Part shown: positions 57,201 through 64,000 of the stretch, piece by piece
Layout: every line of letters starts with the position of its first letter
How positions within the stretch are numbered: position 1 is the first letter of the stretch
Origin: Sarcocystis neurona
Taxonomy: Eukaryota > Apicomplexa > Conoidasida > Eucoccidiorida > Sarcocystidae
Reading direction: 5' to 3'
Length of the DNA: 64,000 bases
NCBI GenBank assembly: GCA_000727475.1
Contig: KL647304.1
Coordinates: forward strand, 1,425,519 to 1,489,518
Notes under the pieces: model-generated
Database searches by the model: none
Told to the model about the DNA's origin: nothing
The model's input: only the letters and a program-made list of their open reading frames with translations
Position numbers and translations under genes: made by a program

Positions 57201-58270
57201 GGGTGGGAGAGAAAGTGGCTTCAAGAGCGGCGGGGACAGCGGATAGGAGAGGAACGGGCAGAGCCGCATCAGGCAGCGACTGCGGAAAACGAGACAGTGG
57301 GGCCGCAGCAGCAGGGACAGGGAGGGAAGCAGCAGCAGGAGCGGTGACAGCGCCAACAGGGAAAATAAGAGGCGCAGAGTCAGAAAGGTGGGGAGACGGG
57401 AGAGCAGCAGAGGAAGAGACGGGAGCAGCAGCAGCAGCAAAAAAAGAATCGACGAAGAAGACGCAGAGAGGGGACAGAGATACCACGCAGCGACTGCCTT
57501 TAACGAAAATACCGAGAAGAGTTCCTGTCTTCCTGGAGGACCTACAGCAGCAGCAGCAGTTGCAAGAGCAGCAGCTGCAACAGCAGCAACAGCAGCAACA
57601 ACAGCAGCAGCAGACACTGGGGAGACGCGAGGCGGAGAAACTGCTGACGCCTCGCGAGCAGAAGCGTCAGCAAATAGAGCGGCTGCAAGAGCAGCAGGAG
57701 CAGCAACAAAGACCAGGGCAGCAGCACCAGCAGAGAGAGCGACCGGAGAAGAGTCAGCAGCATGCAGAGGAGCAGCAGCAGCCCACGGCAGTGTCTGAAG
57801 ATCACCTACGACGACTTAGGCGCGAAGCCTTTCAGCAAGAGCAAGAAAAGCGGGGGACGAGAGACGCGAAGCAGCAGAAGAGCCAGCAACAGCATCAACG
57901 GAAGAACGAGCAGAAACAGTGGCAGCAGGAGAACTCGCAGCCGGAGAAGAAGCATCGGCAGGAGAAACGACAGGAGAGGAAGCAGCAGAAGGAGATGAAC
58001 CAGCAGCAGGAGGGTCAGCAGCAGGAGATGCAGCAGAAGGAGAGGAAGCAGCGTGGGCAGGAGAACGAGCAGCAGGAGCACTTGCAAGAGGAGGGGAAGC
58101 AGCAGCTGCAGGGGAGGAAAGATAAAGAGACAGCGGGGGAGGAGAGAGACGGGAAGACAGGGAACCAGCAGGAGGGAAGGCAGACGCAAAGAAAGCGAAG
58201 GAGGAAGCGCCTGATACGGTGCCGGGAGATTGTGGGAAGAAGACGCGGCGCAGCGCCGGCGCGTTTTTGA
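51260..58270 (+). CDS. Very long low-complexity reading frame, coding status uncertain
   Basis: The frame is open for 7 kb with no clear ATG at its start (the codon at 51260 is TTG), so its 5' end is arbitrary. It passes through Ala-rich, Ser-rich, Gln-rich and Ala/Glu-rich segments without a known fold. Arguments for + strand coding near the 3' end: a Gln-rich segment (57541-58200) contains ordinary sequence such as PVFLEDL and SEDHLRRLRREAFQQEQ, and about 57,080-57,235 encodes three diverged repeats around GRA...GEK. Homopolymer-rich proteins of this kind are common in Eimeria. Alternatives are several genes, some on the - strand, or non-coding repeat DNA. The frame ends at 58270 while another + frame continues to a donor at 58753. 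Confidence 0.33.
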   Translation: MDAAAGTGDALPASSCADTAAATTCPDEKLCVDTVSQNTPFHAAASAGTASGNSLAGQRSFFPSSSQRVLSPVAVAGTSPAAAAAGRRPAAAAIAGTDTAVRTAAAVVTDSASGAAVRAHVAAVRIPDAGEDSAEQAAPAGRDSAGPAGVVASARRSAATARTSASAGMDIPATAVAGAAGAAAAAKTAAATATLAVSAAADADSAADVVKVTTHAEVSRPSLPAGEPRTSSPTSSSSSSPSSSSYSSSSSSSSSSSSSPSSSPLSPSPSSSSSSSSPSSPFVASEDSKGGSSSRGLGRQLQGRAVQQQQPRGRRRRRTKQHQRERKRRRQREEGEEEERQHRKQPQQPHEKRCPELQQKQKQKKQLKYGKKQHQEKEQQLLLLPKERQRQPQQRPKEGQQKHQRGNAEVQRRWRERQQQRGSSCLQGQQREQEKQQARGPQQQVREQQQLGRKKQGTLLRPKETPPQKQQQEQRETTEEKCLGLHTLRWMKKRQQQPRRRRRRLVRPLQSSEEDAGTREGKKEEEAAALAVHSEVPCVPSRLSSCPACAVSFPALPPGTAAVSRFTRNAAASCSSFSARAAAAAPLSVSDGLPVFESAPGSLSAAAASSSRHTAVLSSFPSYSLSSSASTRCAAPLYPVLHALPPPPLLLLLLLPSSFWRASHLCGAFCCSSPCWRLSCSCGYNFFRCCCIAGTYCCCLFFSCGCFCCWCCSCCFRSPCCCRLRCCSLSCCCRRFWCKSFYFLFVFFSFLLCRFSAAARALSTGEVRIHLQERLRQRTDRSGEVVLQQQRGFLDKFAAAERRRAGSGEFVERRASAAAAAANEREGEEEPAAKGEADAAGEILPEDQQREARRSAAATLLRPAPAGGTAEEEGAGVRATGLTSLQETAAAVDEEEEVAVTAMGGPAEAEAAGRPRSDKASVPSARQMGRIFFAEEATVAARRREDVEEREDDGEKEEATVKAPERSVAAGAQATATGWSVEQDEEEASEAAGVSQEDRLAAASKAVATAATNMGKEEEENVGEEVSRKAGAAREGEHAEEIEGEGPACRGREEEETAGWEATEAAAAKHVAGSKAAEMARGQGGGGTLRGIPRTEEECEAGERDAAAAAAAAQFEAAEPATALEEIRATEEAAAAGEEEGEAAGAGTGETAGEPGTAQGQAEIAAAAAGTAGREGGLVAGEVAAAANEEEVLERSGSTAADMKIEENAAAGDGEEGESEFLFADEVAAPAVTTAAPEPGDAEATAGAAPAATLAHGAVAEAAEEVVGFAVAEGRAAAEGGEEGLLAARGAKKKGGFVASAEEAAGAAAAAPRAGVAEAETAADEAQAVAAAQFEETREEHAACEAAAGVENSADREKQRKTETPDARGTATRDAATAAEEHATAEEGDAPAAETSLNEGEAAGKGQAAGAAAEEERAAAAEKTAITFSLAAVASAVKRTREESTLAELPSSKAETEEEEEVFVVKRRGKGRGEAGVEEGEEGEEVAATFTVAAAARPGHVFAGGAATAAAAKTTVFVEGDEEEEEEEAAAATAAVGKDPAASGGRRMAAAEEDTDGAAAAAEKEGDEPRGRERTPRTATPAARAARARVAGAAAAGKEAAASAAGKEAAASAAPWSRPMTTAVPAAATPKEGPVSSVTAGAAGVQLRLQQHRRGEVDAAATAAPTDDFFKHVRESEGRRGAAEREQHEEEEEEEAQEVYEGDEKENRWCSRGREISASGGRHAAKKKEKNGRRSPRARAPATTAEEDRTAPGDDTPSQRKKRRAEEATEEKEGKEEESKKEEIEGKHKKVVKKSEEKLKAKQGREKGKTWTNTETTRRRQRKPGGKRRLRTEGQSSSGRGESSSNSSKSKHVDVLAAAASSETEEWREEAAAAAWATGRRTVPTAALAGARVEEGAERAAAACVGGRATAAAEAAAGGVARWEVEERAAGGEGEGGPAAAARKGRATKKGEKAATAARNGRARTGEKGAAAAAGRNGRARVGEKVASRAAGTADRRGTGRAASGSDCGKRDSGAAAAGTGREAAAGAVTAPTGKIRGAESERWGDGRAAEEETGAAAAAKKESTKKTQRGDRDTTQRLPLTKIPRRVPVFLEDLQQQQQLQEQQLQQQQQQQQQQQQTLGRREAEKLLTPREQKRQQIERLQEQQEQQQRPGQQHQQRERPEKSQQHAEEQQQPTAVSEDHLRRLRREAFQQEQEKRGTRDAKQQKSQQQHQRKNEQKQWQQENSQPEKKHRQEKRQERKQQKEMNQQQEGQQQEMQQKERKQRGQENEQQEHLQEEGKQQLQGRKDKETAGEERDGKTGNQQEGRQTQRKRRRKRLIRCREIVGRRRGAAPARF
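51960..52111 (+). repeat. TCT/TCC tract (Ser-rich on +, Lys/Glu on -)
   Basis: About 50 codons of almost pure pyrimidine TCT/TCC/TCG with few interruptions. The + strand reading is a serine run with scattered prolines. Confidence 0.85.
56044..56097 (+). repeat. Exact 27-bp tandem repeat, two copies
   Basis: The unit starting AGCCGGGAAGGAGGCAGCAG is repeated at 56044 and 56071. In the long + frame it encodes AGKEAAASA twice. The lack of differences suggests recent duplication. Confidence 0.85.
57080..57235 (+). repeat. Three diverged repeats of about 51 bp encoding GRA..GEK units
   Basis: In the long + frame the units are ARKGRATKKGEKAATA, ARNGRARTGEKGAAAA and GRNGRARVGEKVASR. The core GRA plus GEK spacing is kept although the DNA differs. 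Confidence 0.7.
57541..57613 (+). repeat. CAG/CAA tract (poly-Gln on +)
   Basis: A near-continuous CAG/CAA run, giving about twelve uninterrupted glutamines inside a longer Gln/Leu stretch. Confidence 0.85.
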
Positions 58271-58753
58271 GCAGCAGCAGCAGCAGAAGCAGCAGGCGCG
58301 GCAGCAGCAGCGAGGGAAGACAGAGGCCGCAGCGACAGCTGCAGCAGGCAGCGGAAGACCAGGCCAACGCAGCAGCAGCAGAGGAGGGGGAGGAGGAGGT
58401 GGTGGCAACAGAGCGGCGGCAGCAGCAGCGGCAGCGCGAAGAAGAAAGCAGAGAGACGGGAAGGGAGGAGCAGCAGCAGGCGAACAGCAGCGGCAGCAGG
58501 AGGAGCAGTGAGGCAACCGCAGCAGCAGCGGAGGAAAAAGAAGAAGAGGCACACAAGCCGCCGTCTGCGGGGCTGCAGCTGCAGCAGCGCAAAGAACGAC
58601 TAAAAGCGTTCGCCCACTACGTCAGGCGCCACAGCGCTGCGGCGCGGAAGAGAAATCGACGGCTGCAGAGCCGGATGGACGAAGAAGAAGAAGACGCCTC
58701 TTCCTCTTCCTCCTCCTCCTCCGAGGACAGTGAAAGCCCGGCTGCTGCTGCAG
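58219..58753 (+). CDS. Probable exon at the 3' edge of the low-complexity block
   Basis: This frame is open from 58126 (just after an in-frame TAA) to a donor at 58753/58754 (GCAG followed by GTACCG, phase 1). After a Ser/Arg/Gln/Ala-rich part it contains ordinary sequence, RKERLKAFAHYVRRHSAAA and RNRRLQSRMDEEEED, then a Ser run and EDSESP. The basic helix followed by an acidic/Ser segment looks like real protein, not repeat read-through. The boundary with the frame ending at 58270 needs an intron or a different frame choice upstream. Downstream exons would lie in the microsatellite-rich stretch to about 62.6 kb. Confidence 0.42.
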
Positions 58754-60269
58754 GTACCGACGCCTCCCCGTGCACACACCTGCTGTCGTCTGTCTCTCCC
58801 ATCATCCTCTCCCCAGCTACCAACACCTGCATGCATGCGGATACCTCTCTCTCTATATATGTATATATACATGTGTATATTCATCTGTGTAACGCCCTGT
58901 GCCTGTACGTGTCTGTAGATATAGAAGGAGATACAGGCAAGAAACATAGAGATGTATATATGGGTGCAGAGTTGTACGTGGGTACGCCATGTATACACAG
59001 GTACACAAATATATATTTCTATGGATAGGGGCGCCTATACAGACTTCCAAGCAAATAAGACTACATATCTGCACCTATCTATATGTGTATGTATTTGTTT
59101 CTATTCACGTGGGAAAAGTAAGACACGTATATGTATTCACTTGTAAACTTCTACGTATGTTGAGCTGCGCCTACACACACACGTACAGTGTATGCATATA
59201 TTCAAATATATATATATATAAATATATGCATACGCTGAGAAAGCGCAGTGCGCGTCTCCGCATAGGAGACTCAACAAAACGATACACGTATATATATATA
59301 TATGTACACGTGAATAGCGATACACTCTCTGTATATGTAAATGCGTGCCTCTAGAGAGAGGTGAGCTTCATGTGTATATATATATAGTTGAATAGCAGAA
59401 CACTTGGAGAATCACCGGTGTGTGGGGAGGTTTGTACATATGACGTGGCCGTGAGTTGACAGCAAAGTGCGAAGCGCCTGATACATCCGTATGGACACAC
59501 ATATATATATACATACACGCTTCCATTTCCGCTTTCTATATTGTATCATATCCTACATATATATATTCGCATGTATATACAAATACCCCCACCGCTGTCT
59601 ATATTATATCCCCATATATGTATATACATTATCCACATGTATATCCACATACCCACATCCCGGTGTCTCTACGATAGTATATCCATATATATAATACGCG
59701 CAGGTATGTGAAGACTTGATAAAGCTTGTTGTGTGTACTCAATTATATCCACATATATGTATGTGTATTTATACACATTTCCGCATGCATCTTTTATTGT
59801 CTCTCTCTCTCCCCCTTTGTCCATGTCTGTTTGTATGGCTCTCTGTCTCTTTCTCCCGGTCCCTGTGTTTTCTGCGACACTATTCCTGTGTAGAAGTCCA
59901 TTTTCTCCGTGAAGTTACGACCGTATCGCTCCACGCATAGCAGCCACGTGCTTGCAGGGATCGGCAGGTTCATACAGAAGTGTATATATACATATATGTA
60001 TTTGCACAGAGACGTTCCAGTCTTCTTCTCGCAGGCAGCAGCTAGCTGCATTCGTCAGTGCATGCCTCCAGGGAAGTTGAACGCCTTCGGCTTCTGCAGT
60101 TCTCCAGATATATATATATATATCTATGTGTACACGTACGTACATATATATACATATATGTCCGTGCTCTCTAAAGCATTTCCTTCCTTTCTGTATGTCT
60201 CTTCCTCTGCGAGAGCTCTTGCGCATTACGTGTGCATATGTGGCTGTATATACCAGTACACTCTAGCAG

Positions 60270-60374
60270 TTCAACCACGGCTGGATGCGTGAAGGACTTC
60301 TTTTCAACAAGAAATCCTTCCTCCCCAGCTGCCTACGCATCGACACAACAGCAGACATCAAAGCGGTTCTGCAG
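60270..60374 (+). CDS. Candidate internal exon
   Basis: Between an acceptor CTCTAGCAG and the sequence GCAG followed by GTGTCA lies a 105-base island open in two + frames. Frame 0 gives FNHGWMREGLLFNKKSF and an ordinary C-terminal part; the other frame gives a Ser/Thr/Ala/Gln-rich peptide. TA microsatellites flank it on the right. The phase does not connect directly to the donor at 58753, so further exons or other boundaries would be needed. Confidence 0.25.
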
Positions 60375-61295
60375 GTGTCAATATAAATATATATATATAT
60401 ATGTGTGTATGTCTTTAGCTGTATACGTATATATATACACATACACATGTGTGTGCGTGTGTGTATGTGTGCGTCTGAATATGTGTGCGAGTGTCTGTGT
60501 GTCTGTTCCTCTGTCTCTCTGTCTTTGTCTCAATGTATACATATGTATATATATATATGTATGTTATGTATGTATGTATGTATATATGTATATATGTATG
60601 TATGTATGTATATATGTATGCATGTGCCTGAACATGTGTGTCTGTGTGTCTCTCTCTTCCTCTGTATCTATCTCTTTGTCTCTCTCTCTATATATATGTA
60701 TGTATATATGTATGTATATATATATGTATGTATGTATATATGTATGTATATATGTATGTATATATGTATGTATATATGTATATATGTATGTATGTATGTG
60801 TATGAATATGTGTGTGTCTCTCTCCGTCTGTTTCTCTCTTCCCCTCTGTCTCTCTCATTATGTATATGTGCGTGTCTCAAGATGTGCACGCAACCAGTCT
60901 TGCCTGCTGAGACATATAGAGAGAGCACTATACATACATATATATGTTCAACAGTAGTATCTATATATACGTATTTATATGTGTGATCAGCAGTATTGTC
61001 TGTCTCTGTTTCTGTCACATATGTGCCAGGTGTTTGCCCGTAAGGACGCATGTGCGTCTGCAGATACTTACCTGAGAGTTGTTCACACCTGTGTTTCTGC
61101 CTAGACGTGCATATACATATATATATACATATGTATGTTCTTGTCTACACGTGTGTATATATATATGTGTGTGTATATTCCTGCGCACACGTACATATAT
61201 GTATGTATATACCTGCGTATACGTCTATAGATGTATGTGTATATGATTAGAGGCAAGAAAATACATGTGCATGTACCCCGTGCAGATATACTCAG

Positions 61296-61473
61296 ACGCG
61301 TGAGACGGATGCTGGCGTGGAGCACGTGTTGTACGTGCCTGCGTTTTGTGTTGACTGCAGCGAGAGGCGGAGGGCAGAGTCGGCCGCATGGACCTCCTCG
61401 CCGCTTGCCCACGGCAACTTCAAGAGCGCAGGTCGGCAGCTCGACAAGCATATCCGCTCCCCTACGCATGCAT
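61296..61473 (+). CDS. Candidate internal exon, strand uncertain
   Basis: A non-repetitive GC-richer island between microsatellites. On the + strand it encodes VEHVLYVPAFCVDCSERRR followed by a polar stretch. On the - strand it also reads well (ALLKLPWASGEEVHAADSAL to a stop), so strand cannot be decided from this sequence alone. No family was recognised. Confidence 0.22.
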
Positions 61474-61904
61474 ATATATATGTATGCATCTATCCACAAA
61501 TATATACATATACATGTATGTATACGTGCTCCGCAATACGCGTGCAAAACTGCGAGTAAGCTTTGATGTCTACACAGATGCATACCCCTACGTACATGTC
61601 TACATAGCAAAATACGTGAACATATACATATCTGCGTGTATATATATATACGTGTGCGGACGTGTAGGTACGTCTACCCACACATACCTTTGAATGACGA
61701 CGTCCCCTCCACTACGCCTGCGAAGATGTCCATACATTTGGCTGTTGACGGAGGTGCATAGCCGTGTGGACATACGTAGATAAAAAGAAACACTTATCGA
61801 CACATATATATATACATACATAGCGTCTCTCTCTCTATATAAATATATATATGTGTGCGCACACACCGACGCGTATGTATGTGTGTGTTTTTCTACGTGT
61901 TGAC

Positions 61905-62047
61905 GAGTACACATAAGAGAAATGCGAGGAGATGTAAATACGAGCAATTTTGCGGATTTCTGTGGAATACACGGAGAAAAAGAAGAAACAGCAGAGGAGA
62001 GGATAGAGGGCTCGTCTTCAAGCGCTGCACGCGGTCCTGGTCAGTAG
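61905..62047 (+). CDS. Candidate exon
   Basis: A + frame open from about 61,905 encodes NFADFCGIHGEKEETAEE followed by IEGSSSSAARGPG and a TAG at 62045. A possible donor (CCTG followed by GTCAGT) lies just before the stop. A T-rich acceptor region precedes it (about 61880-61900). Composition suits a coding exon of the low-complexity gene upstream. Confidence 0.28.
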
Positions 62048-62530
62048 GTAGAGCAACACGCATGTACTGTTAATAGGCGAGCTTCCTACTTTTTCGGAGA
62101 CGTGCTGTCCCCAGCTGCCAGCTCGCCCGTGCTACTTCTCTCACTCTCGCCCATATACATATATATATACATGTGTGTATAGGTACACATCTGTATACAG
62201 ATATATACATACATGTGTGTAGATCCACATCTGTATACGTGAATATATATATATGGATGTAGATACGCAGCGCACTTCCTGCTGCCAGCTGTCGCATTCT
62301 GGTGTCTCTCTCCTTCTCTCTCTGTTTCTTCCTCTCTCCCTCTGCGTGGGTACACACATCTGTAGATACACGTCTGTGTATGTGCATTTATATGTATGTA
62401 CTTGTATGTATACGCACAGCGCTCTTCCTGTTGCCGTCTCCCTGTGTACGTCTGTGCGGAAGTCTCTTTTTCTTTGAAGACTAGAGGCAACGCTCTCCCG
62501 CTCGGGTGAGCGCCGCACGTTCACTTGCAG

Positions 62531-62608
62531 ACGTCTGCTCAGTTGATGTGTAACGACGGCATATCTGCCTTGTGGCCGACGGCAGAGAATTTGGCAGAGG
62601 ACGAGTAG
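62531..62608 (+). CDS. Candidate terminal exon
   Basis: After the acceptor CGTTCACTTGCAG (ends 62530), a phase-0 frame encodes 25 ordinary residues (SAQLMCNDGISALWPTAE, ending AEDE) and stops at TAG 62606-62608. The other two phases stop sooner. It could be the 3' end of the gene whose exon ends at 58753. Confidence 0.28.
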   Translation, partial: TSAQLMCNDGISALWPTAENLAEDE

Positions 62609-63150
62609 GCTACTTCACCCAGAAACGAACAGAGAGAGAGAATCACCTACGTACAGAGAGAAACGTACCTTGACATATATACACACACAGAGAAACACAA
62701 AGGAACATATATATATATATATGTATATATGTATGCCTCTGTGTATGCATGTCTACACGTATGTATGTAAATATATATGCATATAAGTATCTGTAAATAT
62801 GTATGTGCGTACGTGTACAGGTATATATATATATATATATATATGGATGTACGTGTATGTGTGTGTGTATATGTATGTGTATATATGTGTGTGTATGTAT
62901 GTATGCACATATATGTAAGTGCATATATGAATGTGTACATATCTGTGTGTATATATGGATATGTATATATATGGATGTACACGTATCAATGATGCGTAAA
63001 CACGAATGTATATATATGTATGTATGTATATGTATGTATACAACGTAGGTACGTTCAGGAAGAGAGACAGGAAGGTATACGTAAGCCTTTGTCTACGTAG
63101 ATATTTGTGGATATGTATGAGTCCGTCTATAGGCGTGCACGCGGGGGAGA
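62609..63150 (+). repeat. TA/TATG/TGTA microsatellite block
   Basis: Dense (TA)n at 62705-62732 and 62822-62844, and TATG/TGTA repeats to about 63045. No gene is seen. Confidence 0.85.
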
Positions 63151-63295
63151 GATATGCATGCCTTCGTGTGTAAGTGTGTAGACGGAGGGATGTGGGAGGA
63201 GCAGGGTCTGGCGCTGTATATTTCCCTCTGTGGCACGGGTAGAAAAGTTCACTTTTCCTTCATTTTCCTATCAGCCACAAACAAAAACAGAACAT

Positions 63296-64000
63296 ACTCG
63301 TGTGTGTTTCTCTTTTGTTCTCTCTCTGTATCTCTCCGTCTCTCTGTGTCTCTCTGTCTCTCTCTCTCTCTGTGTATCTCTGTCTCTCTTTCTCTCTCTG
63401 TCTCCCTGCCTCACCGTGTCTCTCTGTATCTGTCCGTCTCTCTCTCTCTATCTCTCTGTATCTCTCCCTCTCTCCGTGTCTCCCTGTCTCACCGTGACTC
63501 TCTCTTTGTCTCTCTCTGCATCTCTCTGTTTCTCTTTGTCTCTCCGTCTCTGTCTCTGTGTGTCTCTCTGTCTCCCTCTGTGTCTCCCTGTCTCACCCTG
63601 TCTCTCTGTCTCCCTATCTCTCTGTCTCCCTATCTCTCCTTGTCTCCCTCTCTCCCTCCGTGTCTCCCTGTGTCACCGTGCCCCTCTGTGTCTCTCTCTC
63701 ACTGTGTCTCTCTGTCCCCCTCTCTGTCTCCCTGTCTCACCGTGACTCTCTCTGTCTCTCTTTCTGTATCCCTCCGTCTCTCTGTGTCTCTCTGTCTCTC
63801 TCTGTGTCTCTCTGTCTCCCTCTCTGTCTCCCTGTTTCACCGTGCCTCTCCGTGTCTCCCTGTCTCACCGTGACTCTCTCTCTGCGTCTCTGTCTCCCTC
63901 TGTGTCTCTGTGTCTCCCTGTCTCACCCTGTCTCTCTGTCTCTCCCTGTTTCTCTATGTCTCTCTGTCTCCCTCTCTCTCCGTGTCTCCCTCCCTCCCTC
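63296..64000 (+). repeat. Imperfect CTCTGTCTCC pyrimidine satellite
   Basis: About 700 bases, running off the window, of TCTCTCTGTCTCCCTGTCTC-like units with recurrent CACCGTG interruptions. The + strand is more than 80% pyrimidine by eye. Frames here translate as LSVSLCLSVSL-like repeats and are not credible proteins. Confidence 0.88.

Larger units (their letters stand above)
51171..58753. repeat. 7.6-kb CAG/CTG and GAA-rich low-complexity block
   Basis: Nearly the whole block is built of imperfect CAG, CTG, GAA/GAG and TCT/TCC triplets. Strand sense switches: CTG-rich 51.17-51.95 kb, TCT/TCC (Ser) 51.96-52.11 kb, CAG-rich 52.13-52.80 kb, CTG-rich 52.85-53.53 kb and CAG/GAA-rich 53.54-58.75 kb. 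Because none of these triplets yields a stop in any frame, long open frames appear on both strands (about 2,336 codons on + at 51260-58270, and about 929 on - at 56271-53482). Confidence 0.85.
58754..62530. repeat. TA/TATG microsatellite region with exon-like islands
   Basis: Long stretches are imperfect TATA, TATG and TGTGTA repeats. Dense blocks lie at 59200-59380, 60376-60620, 60690-60800, 61110-61250 and 61800-61860. Between 62,100 and 62,450 three islands resemble each other (CTTCCTG.TGCC.. near 62272 and 62421, and CAGCTGCCAGCT near 62111), separated by TA tracts, so this part is itself a diverged tandem repeat of roughly 150 bp. The non-repetitive islands may be exons. Confidence 0.65.

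Noticed and set aside
60232..60957. 241-codon + frame rich in Cys, Tyr, Met and Val
   Set aside because: Most of it is translated TATG microsatellite. Only the island at 60270-60374 could be coding.
63154..63873. 239-codon Leu/Ser-rich + frame at the right end
   Set aside because: It is a translation of the pyrimidine satellite; all three frames look alike.
1..64000. Prokaryotic features: operons, CRISPR arrays, insertion sequences, phage genes, toxin systems
   Set aside because: Introns, low-complexity proteins and microsatellites show eukaryotic nuclear DNA, and none of these features was seen on either strand.

Overview
The window looks like nuclear DNA of an apicomplexan coccidian, most likely Eimeria or a close relative. 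Three things point there. The long reading frames break at GT-AG introns that splice in phase. The proteins are mostly low-complexity filler around small conserved islands. The right half is packed with CAG-class trinucleotide tracts, whose translation gives runs of Ala, Gln and Ser, and with TA/TATG and pyrimidine microsatellites. I see no operons, ribosome binding sites, rRNA, tRNA, CRISPR array or insertion sequence. The genus call is inference.

Region 1 (1-11.9 kb, + strand) is the best-supported locus: six exons that join in phase into one protein of about 2,994 residues. It carries a glycogen-binding E-set/CBM48 domain of the AMPK-beta type, split over three exons, and a C-terminal PP2C phosphatase domain of the PPTC7 type. 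The rest is disordered. This is the most interesting object here: a candidate carbohydrate-targeted phosphatase, probably acting on storage polysaccharide metabolism. Its 5' end may lie outside the window.

Region 2 (11.9-39.3 kb) is repeat-poor. It holds two large unrecognised genes: a two-exon + strand gene at 19.0-23.9 kb, and a long - strand single-pass membrane protein at 27.8-31.3 kb. Between them are long stretches with only short, uncertain exon-like pieces and a few short tandem duplications.

Region 3 (39.3-46.9 kb) has one convincing small - strand membrane protein of 79 residues at 39.4 kb. It is followed by several short - strand candidate exons and the first microsatellites.

Region 4 (46.9-64 kb) is repeat-rich. 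A 7.6 kb CAG/CTG and GAA-rich block (51.2-58.75 kb) keeps several frames open on both strands, so its coding strand is hard to prove. The + strand reading ends in a plausible exon with a splice donor at 58,753. Exon-like islands then lie among TATG microsatellites up to about 62.6 kb. The window ends in about 700 bases of imperfect CTCTGTCTCC-type pyrimidine tract. The step from repeat-poor to repeat-rich DNA resembles the P/R segmentation described for Eimeria tenella chromosome 1.
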